A stretch of 64,000 nt of DNA from Bacillota bacterium (GCA_012837715.1 DUQR01000043.1:46326-110325), one strand, 5' to 3'; counted from the first letter of the stretch, positions 26,659-35,553 are shown. Program-made: numbers and translations. Notes: generated from the sequence alone by a model not told the origin.

Positions 26659-28182
26659 TCATTTTGGGAACTCTTCCTCTTTATCATACAAAATAATCGA
26701 GTCTTCGGCAACGGGGATAATATTCTCTTTCTCGGCCCGTTTGGCCTTTATCCGATAAACAAGGCCAAAACCCTGGATGGTCAGCACCGGAGTCAACGCG
26801 ACCAGGGCCACGATGCCAAAGGCATCAGTGAAGATGTTACCCCCGATTGTTTCACAGGCCCCCATCGCCAGCGGTAACAGAAAGGTGGCGGTTAAAGGTC
26901 CTGAGGCGACGGCGCCGGAATCAAAAGCAATCGCCGTAAAGAGGGGCGGGACAATCAGCGCCAACAGCAATGCAATAATGTATCCGGGGATCACTATAAA
27001 AAGCAAAGACGTTTCGGTTAAGATCCGGAACATGGATAGTCCAACGGAGACGGCCACCCCAATGGAGAGGCCAATGCCCATGGTCCGACCGGAAATGGCG
27101 CCGTCGGTAATATCTTCAACCTGTTCTTTTAGGACGAAGACTGCCGGTTCGGCGGCGACGACAAAATAACCGGTGGCCAGACCAATCAGGATCAAAGCCC
27201 AGGGCGGTGTGTTCGTGATCAGCAATCCCCCTAACTGGTACCCGGCGGGCATAAAGCCCACATTAACACTGGTTAGGAAGAAAACAAGACCCAAGTAAGT
27301 ATAGATGGTGCCGATTAATATCTTCAACAACGTTTTTTTCCGGAGGCGAAGGGAGACAAATTGAAAAACGATAAAAAGGAGGAGAATAGGGAGAAGGGCC
27401 AGTGCCACCTGGCCGAAAAAAGCGGGGAAATTAGCCAGATAAAGGCGGACGATGTCGCCAAGGGAAAACAGGTCGGGAATGGCCAGGACGCTTCCGCCGG
27501 ACGGTTCAAAGAAGAGGCCTAAGATCAGCATCGTCAGGATGGGCCCGATCAGACAGAAGGCGACCAAACCGAAACTATCCTCTTCCGTAGTTTTATCACC
27601 CCGGACCGAAGCCAACCCAAGGCCCAAGGCCATGACAAAGGGGACCATAATCGGGCCGGTGGTGACAGCGCCCGATTCCCAAGCAATGGAAAGAAAATTT
27701 TTGCTGGTAAAACCCGATAAGATAAAGGCCAGTATATAGCAGAAGGTAAGGATAGTAGCGAGCCGGACCTGAAACAAGATGCGGAGAAAGGCGCCGACCA
27801 GCGCAATCCCGACACCAACCGAAACGGCAAAGATAATGATCGAGGCGGGGATCCCGTTGACTTGTCCGGCCAAAACATGGAGATCCGGTTCGGCGATGCT
27901 GATAAAAGTGGCAATTACAAAGGTTAAGATTACGATCAATTTTAAATTTTTACTTTTTACTAAACCGGAGCCAACATGTTCCCCAATGGGCATTAAAGAA
28001 ACATCAACCCCAAGGTTAAACAGGGTGATGCCGAGAATCATCATCATTGCGCTCAGTAAAAAAAGGACCGTGCTATAAAAGGGCATTGGTGCGACTGTTA
28101 AAGTCAGTGCTAAAACAATAATGATAATTGGAAGTACCGTTGTAAAGGATTCTTTGAATTTTGCCCAGAGTAGTTTTGCCAT
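26659..28182 (-). CDS. DUF1538 family membrane transporter, two repeats fused
   Basis: The 507 residues contain about twelve hydrophobic helices in two homologous halves. Matching segments are VSLMPIGEHVG / VGFMPAGYQLG, AEPDLHVLAGQV / AEPAVFVLKEQV and AWESGAVTTGPIMVPF / AFDSGAVASGPLTATF; the acidic SGAV motifs are good candidates for ion-binding sites. DUF1538 proteins have been reported as cation/proton antiporters acting as a two-gene pair, but I cannot verify that assignment here. I start at ATG 28182 (MAKLLWAKF) behind the GGAGG run, not the upstream track start. It probably heads an operon with the PII-like gene. Confidence 0.85.
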   Translation of the reverse strand: MAKLLWAKFKESFTTVLPIIIIVLALTLTVAPMPFYSTVLFLLSAMMMILGITLFNLGVDVSLMPIGEHVGSGLVKSKNLKLIVILTFVIATFISIAEPDLHVLAGQVNGIPASIIIFAVSVGVGIALVGAFLRILFQVRLATILTFCYILAFILSGFTSKNFLSIAWESGAVTTGPIMVPFVMALGLGLASVRGDKTTEEDSFGLVAFCLIGPILTMLILGLFFEPSGGSVLAIPDLFSLGDIVRLYLANFPAFFGQVALALLPILLLFIVFQFVSLRLRKKTLLKILIGTIYTYLGLVFFLTSVNVGFMPAGYQLGGLLITNTPPWALILIGLATGYFVVAAEPAVFVLKEQVEDITDGAISGRTMGIGLSIGVAVSVGLSMFRILTETSLLFIVIPGYIIALLLALIVPPLFTAIAFDSGAVASGPLTATFLLPLAMGACETIGGNIFTDAFGIVALVALTPVLTIQGFGLVYRIKAKRAEKENIIPVAEDSIILYDKEEEFPK

Positions 28183-28407
28183 TACCCGCCCGCCTCCATC
28201 TTTTCTCAATTGCCGATCTTCTTTGGTGTTGACCAACTTCCCACCATTATAATGATAATTGATCAGTTTTATTTGTCTATTGATTTAAACGGATATTCAG
28301 GTATTTTTAAGCAAGATGACATAAATGATGGGGTGGCGAAGATCGCTTTTGGGTGTTGTCCCCAAGGACCGCCGGTTGATCGCCAGCGGTCTGGCTTAGA
28401 CCGGTTT

Positions 28408-29343
28408 TTACCACCGAAGAGCGGCCGCCGCCCAAGACAAGCCACCCCCGAAACCGATGAGAAAGACGAGATCCCCTTTGGTAAAACGCTTTTCTTCCCA
28501 GGCTTCTTTTAACGCCAGGCCGATCGAAGCGGAGGAGGTGTTTCCGTATTGGGCGATATTGGAGATAAAACGCTCCCGGGGGATACCCTTATTCCGGGCG
28601 ACCGCTTCAAAAATCCTACTGTTGGCTTGGTGGGGGATGATAAAGTAGGGCTCATCCTGCTTCACAGCCAAGCGTTTGAGCAACCGATCAATAAGCCCGC
28701 CCATTTTATCTACTGCGAACTTAAAGACGTTTTTTCCGTCTTGCCGGAAATGATACTGATCCCCCGGACCGCCCATGACGACCAGATCGGCGCCAGCCGG
28801 GTCGGCGCCTAACTCTACGGTGAGCAGCTCATGTTCGGGCTGAGCTGTACTAAGCATCAGCGCGGCGCCGGCATCACCAAAAAGTATGCAGCTGGAACGG
28901 TCCGTATAATCTACATAACGGGAGAGTTTTTCCCCGGCGGTGATTAAAGCGTGGTCATAACCTTCGGTCCGCATTAAACTCCAGGCCACGGCTAAAGCAT
29001 AAACCAAACCGGAACAGGCGGCGTTTAGATCAAAAGCGGCCAGATTGGTCAGGTTTAGTCGTTGCCCGATTATACTGGCTTGATAAGGACAGGCTTTTTC
29101 CGCGCTACTGGTCGCGGCAATGAGAAGTTGGGGCTGGTAAGGGGTCCGGGCTAAACAATCAGCCGCGGCTTCCACCGCTAAGTCAGAGGCGTGAACCCCC
29201 TCCGGGGCTATTCTCCTTTCCTTAATTCCGGTTCGCGACGTAATCCACTCATCGGTGGTGTCAACCATCTTCTCTAAATCGGTGTTCGTAAGTTTTTCTT
29301 CCGGAACATAACTGCCGACGGCAACAAGTCCTACTTTTTTCAT
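28408..29343 (-). CDS. fabH: 3-oxoacyl-ACP synthase III (KAS III), orphan
   Basis: KAS III condenses an acyl-CoA with malonyl-ACP to start fatty acid synthesis. The catalytic triad is C110 (FDLNAACSGLVYAL), H238 (IIPHQAN) and N268 (YGNTSSASIGLAL), and the 311 residues are of normal length. No other fab gene is nearby. Its promoter carries a FapR-like site, which fits lipid control. A paralogous role in a special acyl chain cannot be excluded. The ATG follows AGGGGAAG. Confidence 0.95.
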   Translation of the reverse strand: MKKVGLVAVGSYVPEEKLTNTDLEKMVDTTDEWITSRTGIKERRIAPEGVHASDLAVEAAADCLARTPYQPQLLIAATSSAEKACPYQASIIGQRLNLTNLAAFDLNAACSGLVYALAVAWSLMRTEGYDHALITAGEKLSRYVDYTDRSSCILFGDAGAALMLSTAQPEHELLTVELGADPAGADLVVMGGPGDQYHFRQDGKNVFKFAVDKMGGLIDRLLKRLAVKQDEPYFIIPHQANSRIFEAVARNKGIPRERFISNIAQYGNTSSASIGLALKEAWEEKRFTKGDLVFLIGFGGGLSWAAAALRW

Positions 29344-29380
29344 CTTTCTTCCCCTTCACTCAGATAATCGAAAATGATAA

Positions 29381-29396
29381 ATTAGTACTAGCTAAT
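29381..29396 (-). promoter_or_regulatory. FapR-like operator in the fabH leader
   Basis: ATTAGTACTAGCTAAT contains the TTAGTAC half-site of the Bacillus FapR operator and the inverted ATTAG/CTAAT arms. It lies directly after the predicted fabH start point. Confidence 0.5.
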
Positions 29397-29410
29397 AATA
29401 TCTGCTCTTA

Positions 29411-29439
29411 ATTATAACTGAACTGTCTACCGTCGGCAA
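29411..29439 (-). promoter_or_regulatory. Promoter of fabH
   Basis: On the minus strand TTGCCG (29439-29434) and TATAAT (29416-29411) are separated by 17 bases. Confidence 0.7.
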
Positions 29440-29608
29440 GGGTTTCATGGTAAATGTTTTTCCGATGCAAACATTAGGAATCATTGAAAGGGATGCCAAT
29501 ACAAAATATATATTTTAATTAAATTAGGCGGAGATGATCTTGTGCTGGAAGGTTCAAGCAAAGGACAATGTAAAAACCGGTCAGAAAAGAGAGACGGAAA
29601 GAGTAAAA

Positions 29609-30628
29609 TCAAGTAATCCGGTAACGATCCGGCTGCGGTGAGCTTAGGCGCTTGAGGACAGAATGCTCCGCTAAATGGTGTTCTTTTCCACTGGCGAGGA
29701 TTTTCACGGTCACGGTCGAGTCCGGCGCATGATCACTATAACGCAGAGTTAAGCCGGCAAGGGTGGTGAGCTCTTCGGCGGTGGGCTGGCCTAGACCGAC
29801 GGTCAAGGGTCCGGGGGCGCCTAAAGCCTTCAATAGGTATAGGCCTTCCGCGTGACGGTTTTGGCAGAAATAACCGAAGAGGACCTGGTTTTCCCGGTGA
29901 TTACGACCGATGATTCCTTTAAAGTTCGGGCTCAAACGGAAATGACGCCCGGTGCGGAGGAGACGGAGGTGCTCAACGGTCAAACGGCCTTCTGTTTTAA
30001 GGAGGTCTTTGACCTTGCGGCCATACTCCACGTTGGTGAGGAGGCAGCCTCCGGCCGGCGCCTCATATTCTAAACGGTACTTTTTGGCTAATTCCAGTTG
30101 AATTTTACGTTGCCGGCCCTGGATCGACGGACAGTGCCGCAAGGAAATCCAGCCTTTATCTTCGGGAATAGTCGGTGGTAAGAGCCCGGCGGAGAGCGGC
30201 CGCACGATCAAACCGGCCAGCCCGGTTTCTTCATCAATCTTCGGAAAGGCTCCCCGGTATTGGGATTTAGGCCGTTGGCCGACGACTTCACCGGTGACTA
30301 AAAAGGCGGCGTCGATTTCGTTCATCATCTCGCCTGCTTTCCGCAAGAAAAAAATATGACAGTCCAGGCAGGGATTGGCCGCTTTACCATAACCATGTTT
30401 CGGGTTTTCCAGCATCCGTAGATAATCTTCGCCCAAACGGAAGATATGTAGTTTCACCCCCAGCTGAGCAATTAGTTTTTGTAAGTGGGTTATTACCCTT
30501 TCTTCTTCTTCCGGGGGGAGGAAAGGTTGGAGAAAATAAACGGCTTCTACTTCAACGCCAGTCTCTTGGATTAATTTAATCGCAAGTAGACTGTCCAAAC
30601 CGCCGGAAAAAAGGGCTAATGCTTTCAA
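29609..30628 (-). CDS. PP-loop ATPase of the MnmA/ThiI-like type
   Basis: The 339 residues begin with the PP-loop ALFSGGLDSLLAIKL, which adenylates its substrate. NPCLDCH near residue 85 places two cysteines where sulfur-transfer enzymes of this class have them; VTGEVVGQRPKSQ and APAGGCLLTN add further conserved-looking motifs. Relatives in clostridia are annotated as tRNA thiouridylases related to MnmA or ThiI. The residue ~180-339 half lacks a clear THUMP or the standard MnmA tail, so the true tRNA target is open. Start is TTG 30628 behind AAGGAGG. Confidence 0.72.
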   Translation of the reverse strand: MKALALFSGGLDSLLAIKLIQETGVEVEAVYFLQPFLPPEEEERVITHLQKLIAQLGVKLHIFRLGEDYLRMLENPKHGYGKAANPCLDCHIFFLRKAGEMMNEIDAAFLVTGEVVGQRPKSQYRGAFPKIDEETGLAGLIVRPLSAGLLPPTIPEDKGWISLRHCPSIQGRQRKIQLELAKKYRLEYEAPAGGCLLTNVEYGRKVKDLLKTEGRLTVEHLRLLRTGRHFRLSPNFKGIIGRNHRENQVLFGYFCQNRHAEGLYLLKALGAPGPLTVGLGQPTAEELTTLAGLTLRYSDHAPDSTVTVKILASGKEHHLAEHSVLKRLSSPQPDRYRIT

Positions 30629-30821
30629 TTGAAATCGCCTCCTTCGGTGCTTGAGCTAAAAATAATTAGTTCTGGTTCTCCCCTTTGTTTCCTGCCTCAA
30701 TTATGCTTTGGGCCTCATTAGGGCTTTCTGCGTTGTCCTTTGCTTTAACAATGCCAAGCCCAATTTATCTTCAACACCATAGATCAGATTGGGATCTTTA
30801 TTGGCGACAGCGCAAAAAGCT

Positions 30822-30854
30822 TAATCATATTATAAGTTGTTTACAATATGATTA
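30822..30854. promoter_or_regulatory. Long dyad, candidate Fur/PerR-type operator
   Basis: The arms TAATCATATT and AATATGATTA match perfectly over 10 bases. The A+T content and location resemble Fur/PerR binding sites in general, though the spacing differs from the standard PerR box. Confidence 0.4.
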
Positions 30855-30902
30855 CTTATACTTTTCAAAGATTGATTTAGTAGACAAAAAATGATAATCT
30901 AT

Positions 30903-30931
30903 TTTCAACATCGTGGCACGAGCATTATAAT
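30903..30931 (+). promoter_or_regulatory. Probable promoter of the Fur-family gene
   Basis: TTTCAA and TATAAT with a 17-base spacer lie 27 bases before the GTG start. Confidence 0.5.
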
Positions 30932-30957
30932 ACTATCGAATGAGGGTTGATTTTTAG

Positions 30958-31404
30958 GTGAAAAATTTACGCGAAAAAATAACGGAAATTAGTGAATCTC
31001 TCCGCCGCAAGGGCTACCGGTTGACGCCGCAGCGGGAAGCCGTGATCAAGATTTTACTCGAAAACCCCAACCAGCATTTGGCCGCGGAAGACATCTACGC
31101 CATGGTGCGGAAGACCCATCCGGAGATCGGGATGGCCACCGTCTATCGGACGCTGGAACTATTAAGTAATGAGAAGATTATTAACCAGCTAAACTTTGAA
31201 GAGGGTTATAGCCGTTACGAGTTGGAAAGCCAAGCCCATCACCACCACTTAGTCTGCTTGAAGTGTGGGAAAATCACCGAGTTCAACGACAATTTACTGG
31301 AAAAAGTAGAGGAAGAGATCGCCAAAGAGCATACTTTCGCCATCGTCGGGCATCTGCTCAAGTTTTACGGCTATTGCGCCAACTGTGCCCCGCAGGAAAG
31401 ATGA
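30958..31404 (+). CDS. Fur family metal/peroxide-responsive regulator
   Basis: The 148 residues have a winged helix (RLTPQREAVIKILLENPNQHLAAEDIYAMVRK, IGMATVYRTLELL) and a dimer domain with the metal-binding AHHHHLVCLKCGKITEF and a second CANC for the structural zinc. Whether it is Fur, Zur or PerR cannot be settled from sequence alone. The start is GTG 30958. The overlap (ATGA) with a TtcA-type enzyme indicates one transcript; a dyad upstream suggests self-control. Confidence 0.92.
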   Translation: MKNLREKITEISESLRRKGYRLTPQREAVIKILLENPNQHLAAEDIYAMVRKTHPEIGMATVYRTLELLSNEKIINQLNFEEGYSRYELESQAHHHHLVCLKCGKITEFNDNLLEKVEEEIAKEHTFAIVGHLLKFYGYCANCAPQER

Positions 31405-32159
31405 AACCATCTTTGCCAAAGCGTTACAACCAAAAGATTTTACGGGCCAACTTTGAGTTTGGTCTGATTGAACCGGGGGACCGGATCCTGATTGGCTTTT
31501 CCGGGGGGAAAGATAGTGCCTTATTGGTTTGGGCTTTAGGTCTGATGGCCAAAGCTGGGGTGATCAGAGCGGAGATCGCGGCGTTAACTCTGGATTTAGG
31601 GTTTACGCCCCGGGTTGATCCCCAACCATTACGGGAGCTCTGTGCCCGGGTGGGTGTGGAGTTTTATTATCTCCCTACTGACATCGGAGCGACCGCCCAG
31701 CTCGCGGACGACCACTGCGCAACTTGCTCCTACCTACGGAACGGCCGGTTGAACCGGTTTGCCACGACCCATGGGTTTAATAAAATCGCTTTGGCCCACC
31801 ACCATGATGATGCGGTGGAGACATTTCTCATGAGTATTCTTTACTCGGGACAGATCCGTACTTTTATGCCTAAAACCTATTTGGACCGGGTGGGGTTAAC
31901 GGTGATCCGTCCTTTGGTCTATTTGCGGGAAGCCGAAATTATTGCCGCCCAGGAGTTTATCCCTTATGCACCGGTGGCGCCGAGTTGTCCCTTTGATGGG
32001 TATACCTACCGGCAAAAAGTAAAAGATCTAATTCATACTTTGAATCAAGAACACCCTTGGGTTTATGCGAATCTGGCCAGAGCGATGCGGGCGGGTCGCC
32101 CTTTGCTCCTGTGGCCCCCCGCCATTGATCCACGGAAACAACCCCCGGATGGTTCTTGA
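31401..32159 (+). CDS. TtcA-family tRNA 2-thiolation enzyme
   Basis: The 252 residues contain the PP-loop LIGFSGGKDSALLVWAL, a C-x2-C pair in HCATCSYLRN, ALAHHHDDAVETFLMSILY, RPLVYLREAEI and SCPFDGYTYRQ. This is the TtcA pattern, which binds an iron-sulfur cluster and thiolates cytidine 32 of tRNA. The track ORF starts inside the Fur-family gene in another frame; ATG 31401 is correct. The next transcript's -35 box overlaps the final codons. Confidence 0.9.
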   Translation: MKPSLPKRYNQKILRANFEFGLIEPGDRILIGFSGGKDSALLVWALGLMAKAGVIRAEIAALTLDLGFTPRVDPQPLRELCARVGVEFYYLPTDIGATAQLADDHCATCSYLRNGRLNRFATTHGFNKIALAHHHDDAVETFLMSILYSGQIRTFMPKTYLDRVGLTVIRPLVYLREAEIIAAQEFIPYAPVAPSCPFDGYTYRQKVKDLIHTLNQEHPWVYANLARAMRAGRPLLLWPPAIDPRKQPPDGS

Positions 32160-32185
32160 CAGGGGAGTTAGTTCATACCTATAAT
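32156..32185 (+). promoter_or_regulatory. Consensus promoter of the cysE-cysS operon
   Basis: TTGACA and TATAAT, both perfect, are separated by 18 bases. The -35 overlaps the last codons of the TtcA-type gene, including its stop. Confidence 0.88.
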
Positions 32186-32191
32186 CAGGGT

Positions 32192-32463
32192 GAAAGCAGA
32201 GGTATTGGCTTATTGATAGTTGTGGCGAAGAACGGGAGAGTACCTTGACGGGAAGGTCAGAGAGGGGAAGTCGGCGGCTGGAAGCTTCCCTCCGGAACGA
32301 CAGGGGAAATGCCCCCGGGAGCCTTAAGGCCGAATTAAAAGTAGGTCTTAACGGGAACGCCCGTTACCGCGTAACAAGAGGGGGACCGCTGCCAAGGCCG
32401 GTCCAACCAGAGTGGAACCGCGAAGGAAAGACTTCGTCTCTGTCGGGAGACGGAGTTTTTTTT
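32192..32463 (+). promoter_or_regulatory. T-box riboswitch sensing cysteinyl-tRNA
   Basis: The 272-base leader has a GAAGAACGGGAGAGTACC-type stem I base, CAGAGAGGGGAAG and GGCTGGAAGC elements, and the T-box AGAGTGGAACCGCG (32409-32422). A terminator stem (ACTTCGTCTC with GAGACGGAGT, 32431-32456) with a T-run follows. The specifier is probably TGC (32310-32312), in GAAATGCCCCC at the 3' side of stem I, which matches cysteine and both downstream genes. Uncharged tRNA-Cys would favour the antiterminator and turn on cysE-cysS. Confidence 0.93.
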
Positions 32464-32483
32464 CGGAATAAGGGGGTGTAAAA

Positions 32484-33131
32484 ATGTTCGTTTATCTTCG
32501 GGAAGGTATTAAAGCGGTCTTTCAACGGGATCCGGCCGCGCGTAGTCTTTGGGAGGTAATCCTTTGTTATCCCGGGTTTCATGCCCTCCTTGCTTACCGG
32601 ATTGCCCACTGGTTTTATCGACACAAATTGTATTTAATCGCCCGGATCATCTCCCAAATTACCCGTTTCTTCACCGGGATCGAGATTCACCCCGGGGCCA
32701 AAATCGGGAAAGGATTCTTTATCGACCATGGAATGGGCGTGGTGATCGGGGAAACAACGGAAATCGGGGATAATGTTACTATTTATCAAGGAGTTACCCT
32801 GGGTGGGACCGGTAAAGAGAAGGGAAAACGGCACCCCACCATCGGTGATAATGTGATTATTGCGGCCGGGGCGAAGGTCTTAGGCTCCATTACCGTAGGG
32901 GAGAATGCCAAGATTGGCGCCGGCGCGGTGGTTATTCGTCCGGTGCCTCCCAACTCGACGGTGGTGGGGGTTCCTGGACGAGTAGTGGTGCAGGACGGTG
33001 TTCGGGTCAGAACGCCCGATCTGGAGCACGGCCAGTTGCCCGACCCCATTTTAACCTACTGTGAGCAGTTGCAGAAACGGCTTGAAGTTTTGGAAAACCG
33101 GTTAGCCGGATTGGAAGAAGACCGGACTTAG
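32484..33131 (+). CDS. cysE: Serine O-acetyltransferase
   Basis: CysE makes O-acetylserine, the carbon skeleton for cysteine. The 215 residues have a helical N-domain ([29 protein letters not shown]) and the left-handed beta-helix domain [46 protein letters not shown] with catalytic histidines, and VGVPGRVV at the C-terminal tail. The tail carries a coiled-coil-like extension. The gene lies directly under the cysteine T-box with cysS 21 bases downstream. Confidence 0.96.
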   Translation: MFVYLREGIKAVFQRDPAARSLWEVILCYPGFHALLAYRIAHWFYRHKLYLIARIISQITRFFTGIEIHPGAKIGKGFFIDHGMGVVIGETTEIGDNVTIYQGVTLGGTGKEKGKRHPTIGDNVIIAAGAKVLGSITVGENAKIGAGAVVIRPVPPNSTVVGVPGRVVVQDGVRVRTPDLEHGQLPDPILTYCEQLQKRLEVLENRLAGLEEDRT

Positions 33132-33152
33132 GAAAAAAAGGAGGCTTGACCA

Positions 33153-34586
33153 ATGGCGATTATGGTTTATAACACCCTTTCGAAAAAGAAGGAAGAGTTT
33201 GTGCCACGGGAACCGGGAAAAGTCAGCATTTACGTCTGTGGGGTGACCCCGTATAATTATGCCCACATCGGTAATGCCCGTCCTCCAGTGGTTTGGGATT
33301 GTATCCGGCGTTTTCTCCGTTACCGGGGGTATGAAGTCACCCTGGTTCAGAACTTTACCGATGTGGATGATAAAATTATCCTCCACGCCCACCAAACCGG
33401 GGAAGAACCTTTAGCCCTTTCCGCCCGTTTCGCCCAAATCTATCTGGAAGATATGGCGGCGTTGGGGGTCGAGCCGGCGACTTGGTATCCCAAGGTCTCG
33501 GCCCATATCCCCGAGATTATCAAGATGGTCCAAGGTTTAGTGGAGAAAGGCCATGCTTACCAATTGGACGAAGACGTCTACTTTGCCGTTGACACCTTCC
33601 CCGAATACGGGAAACTTTCCGCCCGTCCTTTAGATGAGATGCTCAGCGGGGCGCGGGTCGAGGCGGATCAACGGAAACGAAATCCCATGGATTTTGCCCT
33701 TTGGAAGGGGGCGAAACCGGGCGAGCCGGCCTGGGATTCGCCTTGGGGCAAAGGGCGTCCCGGTTGGCATATCGAATGCTCGGCCATGTCTTTGAAATAC
33801 TTGGGGAGCGGTTTTGATTTTCACGGCGGCGGTACAGATCTGGTCTTCCCCCATCACGAAAATGAGATTGCCCAGGCCGAAGCCTATTGTGGGACTAAAC
33901 CCTTCGTTCGTTACTGGCTCCATACGGCCTTTATCACGATGCGGGGAGATAAAATGTCCAAGTCCTTGGGTAACGTCGTCACCATTCGGGAAGCCTGTGC
34001 CCGCTTCTCGCCAAAGGTAGTCCGGTTTTGGCTGTTAGGCACCCATTACCGGAATCCCCTCAGTTTTGGGGAAGATGAATTAACGGCGGCGGCGAACGGT
34101 CTGGCCCGTTTAGAAACGACCCGGGATAATTGGCGTCACCTGCTCTCCACCCCGGTACACGAGGGGACCGGGGAGATTCCGGCGGAAGTCAGCACGGCGG
34201 TTTCCAACAGTAGGGACCGGTTTGTCAGTGCGATGGAGGATGATTTTAATACCGCGTTGGCCTTGGGGGTACTCTATGAATTAGTGCGGGATGTTAATAA
34301 ATGGGCTTTAGCCGAAGACTTTGTCCTGACGGCGGCGGGAGAAAAAGGGTTACGGGAAGCCCTTTCCCTCCTCGAAGAATTAGGCGGACTTCTGGGTATT
34401 TGGTTTAGTGAAGCGACGGTGGAAACCGGCCTCAGTGCCGAAGAGATCAATGCTTTAGTCGAACAGCGGCAAGCAGCAAGGAAGAAAAGGGATTTCAAAA
34501 CCGCCGATGCGATTCGGGATCGATTAAAAGCAGCGGGAATAATCGTGGAGGACACACCACAAGGGGTGCGTTGGCGCCGGATTTAA
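33153..34586 (+). CDS. cysS: Cysteinyl-tRNA synthetase
   Basis: The enzyme charges tRNA-Cys. The HIGH-like motif is YAHIGNARP (~35), the zinc ligands are in CGVTPYNY and WHIECSAMS/HHENEIAQAEA, and KMSKSLGN marks the second nucleotide-binding loop. The 477 residues end with the DALR-type domain and LKAAGIIVEDTPQGVRWR. The usual downstream mrnC is absent, and a terminator follows the stop. Confidence 0.98.
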   Translation: MAIMVYNTLSKKKEEFVPREPGKVSIYVCGVTPYNYAHIGNARPPVVWDCIRRFLRYRGYEVTLVQNFTDVDDKIILHAHQTGEEPLALSARFAQIYLEDMAALGVEPATWYPKVSAHIPEIIKMVQGLVEKGHAYQLDEDVYFAVDTFPEYGKLSARPLDEMLSGARVEADQRKRNPMDFALWKGAKPGEPAWDSPWGKGRPGWHIECSAMSLKYLGSGFDFHGGGTDLVFPHHENEIAQAEAYCGTKPFVRYWLHTAFITMRGDKMSKSLGNVVTIREACARFSPKVVRFWLLGTHYRNPLSFGEDELTAAANGLARLETTRDNWRHLLSTPVHEGTGEIPAEVSTAVSNSRDRFVSAMEDDFNTALALGVLYELVRDVNKWALAEDFVLTAAGEKGLREALSLLEELGGLLGIWFSEATVETGLSAEEINALVEQRQAARKKRDFKTADAIRDRLKAAGIIVEDTPQGVRWRRI

Positions 34587-34613
34587 AAAGCGGTCGTCGG
34601 TCCGCAAAGAGAG

Positions 34614-34639
34614 ACCGCCCGTTTTACGGGCGGTTTTTT
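34614..34639. terminator. Terminator of the cysE-cysS operon
   Basis: ACCGCCCG-TTTTA-CGGGCGGT is followed by T residues on the plus strand. It overlaps the 3' end of the convergent CPBP gene. Confidence 0.9.
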
Positions 34640-35553
34640 ATGGAAGGCTGGGTACTAGCCGGTGGACGGGGGCCGGGCGCTCGGCGGTAACGGCCATAAA
34701 GCAGCGTCGCCATTGTCGCCAGGCTGAGCAGGACCAGGCCGGAAAGGCCGGCTTCCGGACCGAAGGCGCCACCGGTCCAGAGCGGGGGACCAATCACTTC
34801 GACCTGGAAAAGGGTGGGAAAGGCTAACCCACTAACCCGGAAACCAAAAAGGTTCTGGAAGAAATTCCAGCTAAAATGGAGCGCGATCGGGAGATAAAGG
34901 GCGCCGGTTTCGATATAGGCGAAGGCAAAGAGAACCCCGGCGATTAAGATTCCGAACAAGCCAAAGAAGTTTAAGTGGGGATTATATAGATGGGCCAGAC
35001 TAAACAGAAAGGCAGAGAAAGCGATCCCCGGGGAGATTCCCCAGTGCGAGGCGAGGAGCGGTAGGTGAAAGCCGCGGAAAAGCAACTCTTCAAAGAGGGC
35101 AGAGACGAAAAAGGTCAGGGTGAGCCAGAGTAGATCGGTTGCGGCTAAAGCCGGTTCGGCCGTCACGCGGAGCCAACCTAAAGCGCCAAAGGCGAGAAAA
35201 AGAAGGCCAAAAAGGATACCGCCTAAACCAAACCCAAAACAAAGGTCGGGAAGGGCCGAGCGGGACGACGGAAAAAAGCGGGGGAGAAACCGTTGGCGGA
35301 AAATGAGTTTCTTGGCCCAGAAAAAGGCCAGTAATAAGGGGAGTAAACCGAAGAAAAGATTGACCAGGAAATTAGGGTAGAGGAGTTCCGGTTGGAGCTC
35401 CTCAAATTTCCACGTCCATTTAAGCAGGTGACCGAGGAGGTTGCCGAGAAATAAAAAAAGAACCTGGCTAGCAAGGAAAAGAAGATAAACCACCCCGATC
35501 ACGAATAAAGGATAGACGATGCGGCGCAGGTTGGGAAGGCTAGTCTTTTTCAT
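34624..35553 (-). CDS. CPBP family intramembrane metalloprotease
   Basis: The 309 residues have about eight membrane helices. The CPBP/Abi motifs are present: EELLFRGFHLPLL (EExxxR), SLAHLYNPHLNF and LHFSWNFFQNL. Such proteases process CAAX-like or prenylated substrates, or confer bacteriocin immunity; no substrate can be inferred here. Its coding end is built into the cysS terminator hairpin. It is divergent from tsaC. Confidence 0.88.
   Translation of the reverse strand: MKKTSLPNLRRIVYPLFVIGVVYLLFLASQVLFLFLGNLLGHLLKWTWKFEELQPELLYPNFLVNLFFGLLPLLLAFFWAKKLIFRQRFLPRFFPSSRSALPDLCFGFGLGGILFGLLFLAFGALGWLRVTAEPALAATDLLWLTLTFFVSALFEELLFRGFHLPLLASHWGISPGIAFSAFLFSLAHLYNPHLNFFGLFGILIAGVLFAFAYIETGALYLPIALHFSWNFFQNLFGFRVSGLAFPTLFQVEVIGPPLWTGGAFGPEAGLSGLVLLSLATMATLLYGRYRRAPGPRPPASTQPSIKNRP

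Larger units (their letters stand above)
30629..30957 (+). other. Divergent regulatory region between the PP-loop gene and the Fur-family gene
   Basis: This 329-base gap holds a dyad, TAATCATATT-N13-AATATGATTA (30822-30854), and a likely promoter (TTTCAA-N17-TATAAT, 30903-30931) for the Fur-family gene. A 69-codon ORF at 30685 has no ribosome binding site and is not called. No other feature is visible. Confidence 0.5.

Noticed and set aside
30685-30894. 69-codon ORF before the Fur-family gene
   Set aside because: No ribosome binding site; its end overlaps the dyad.
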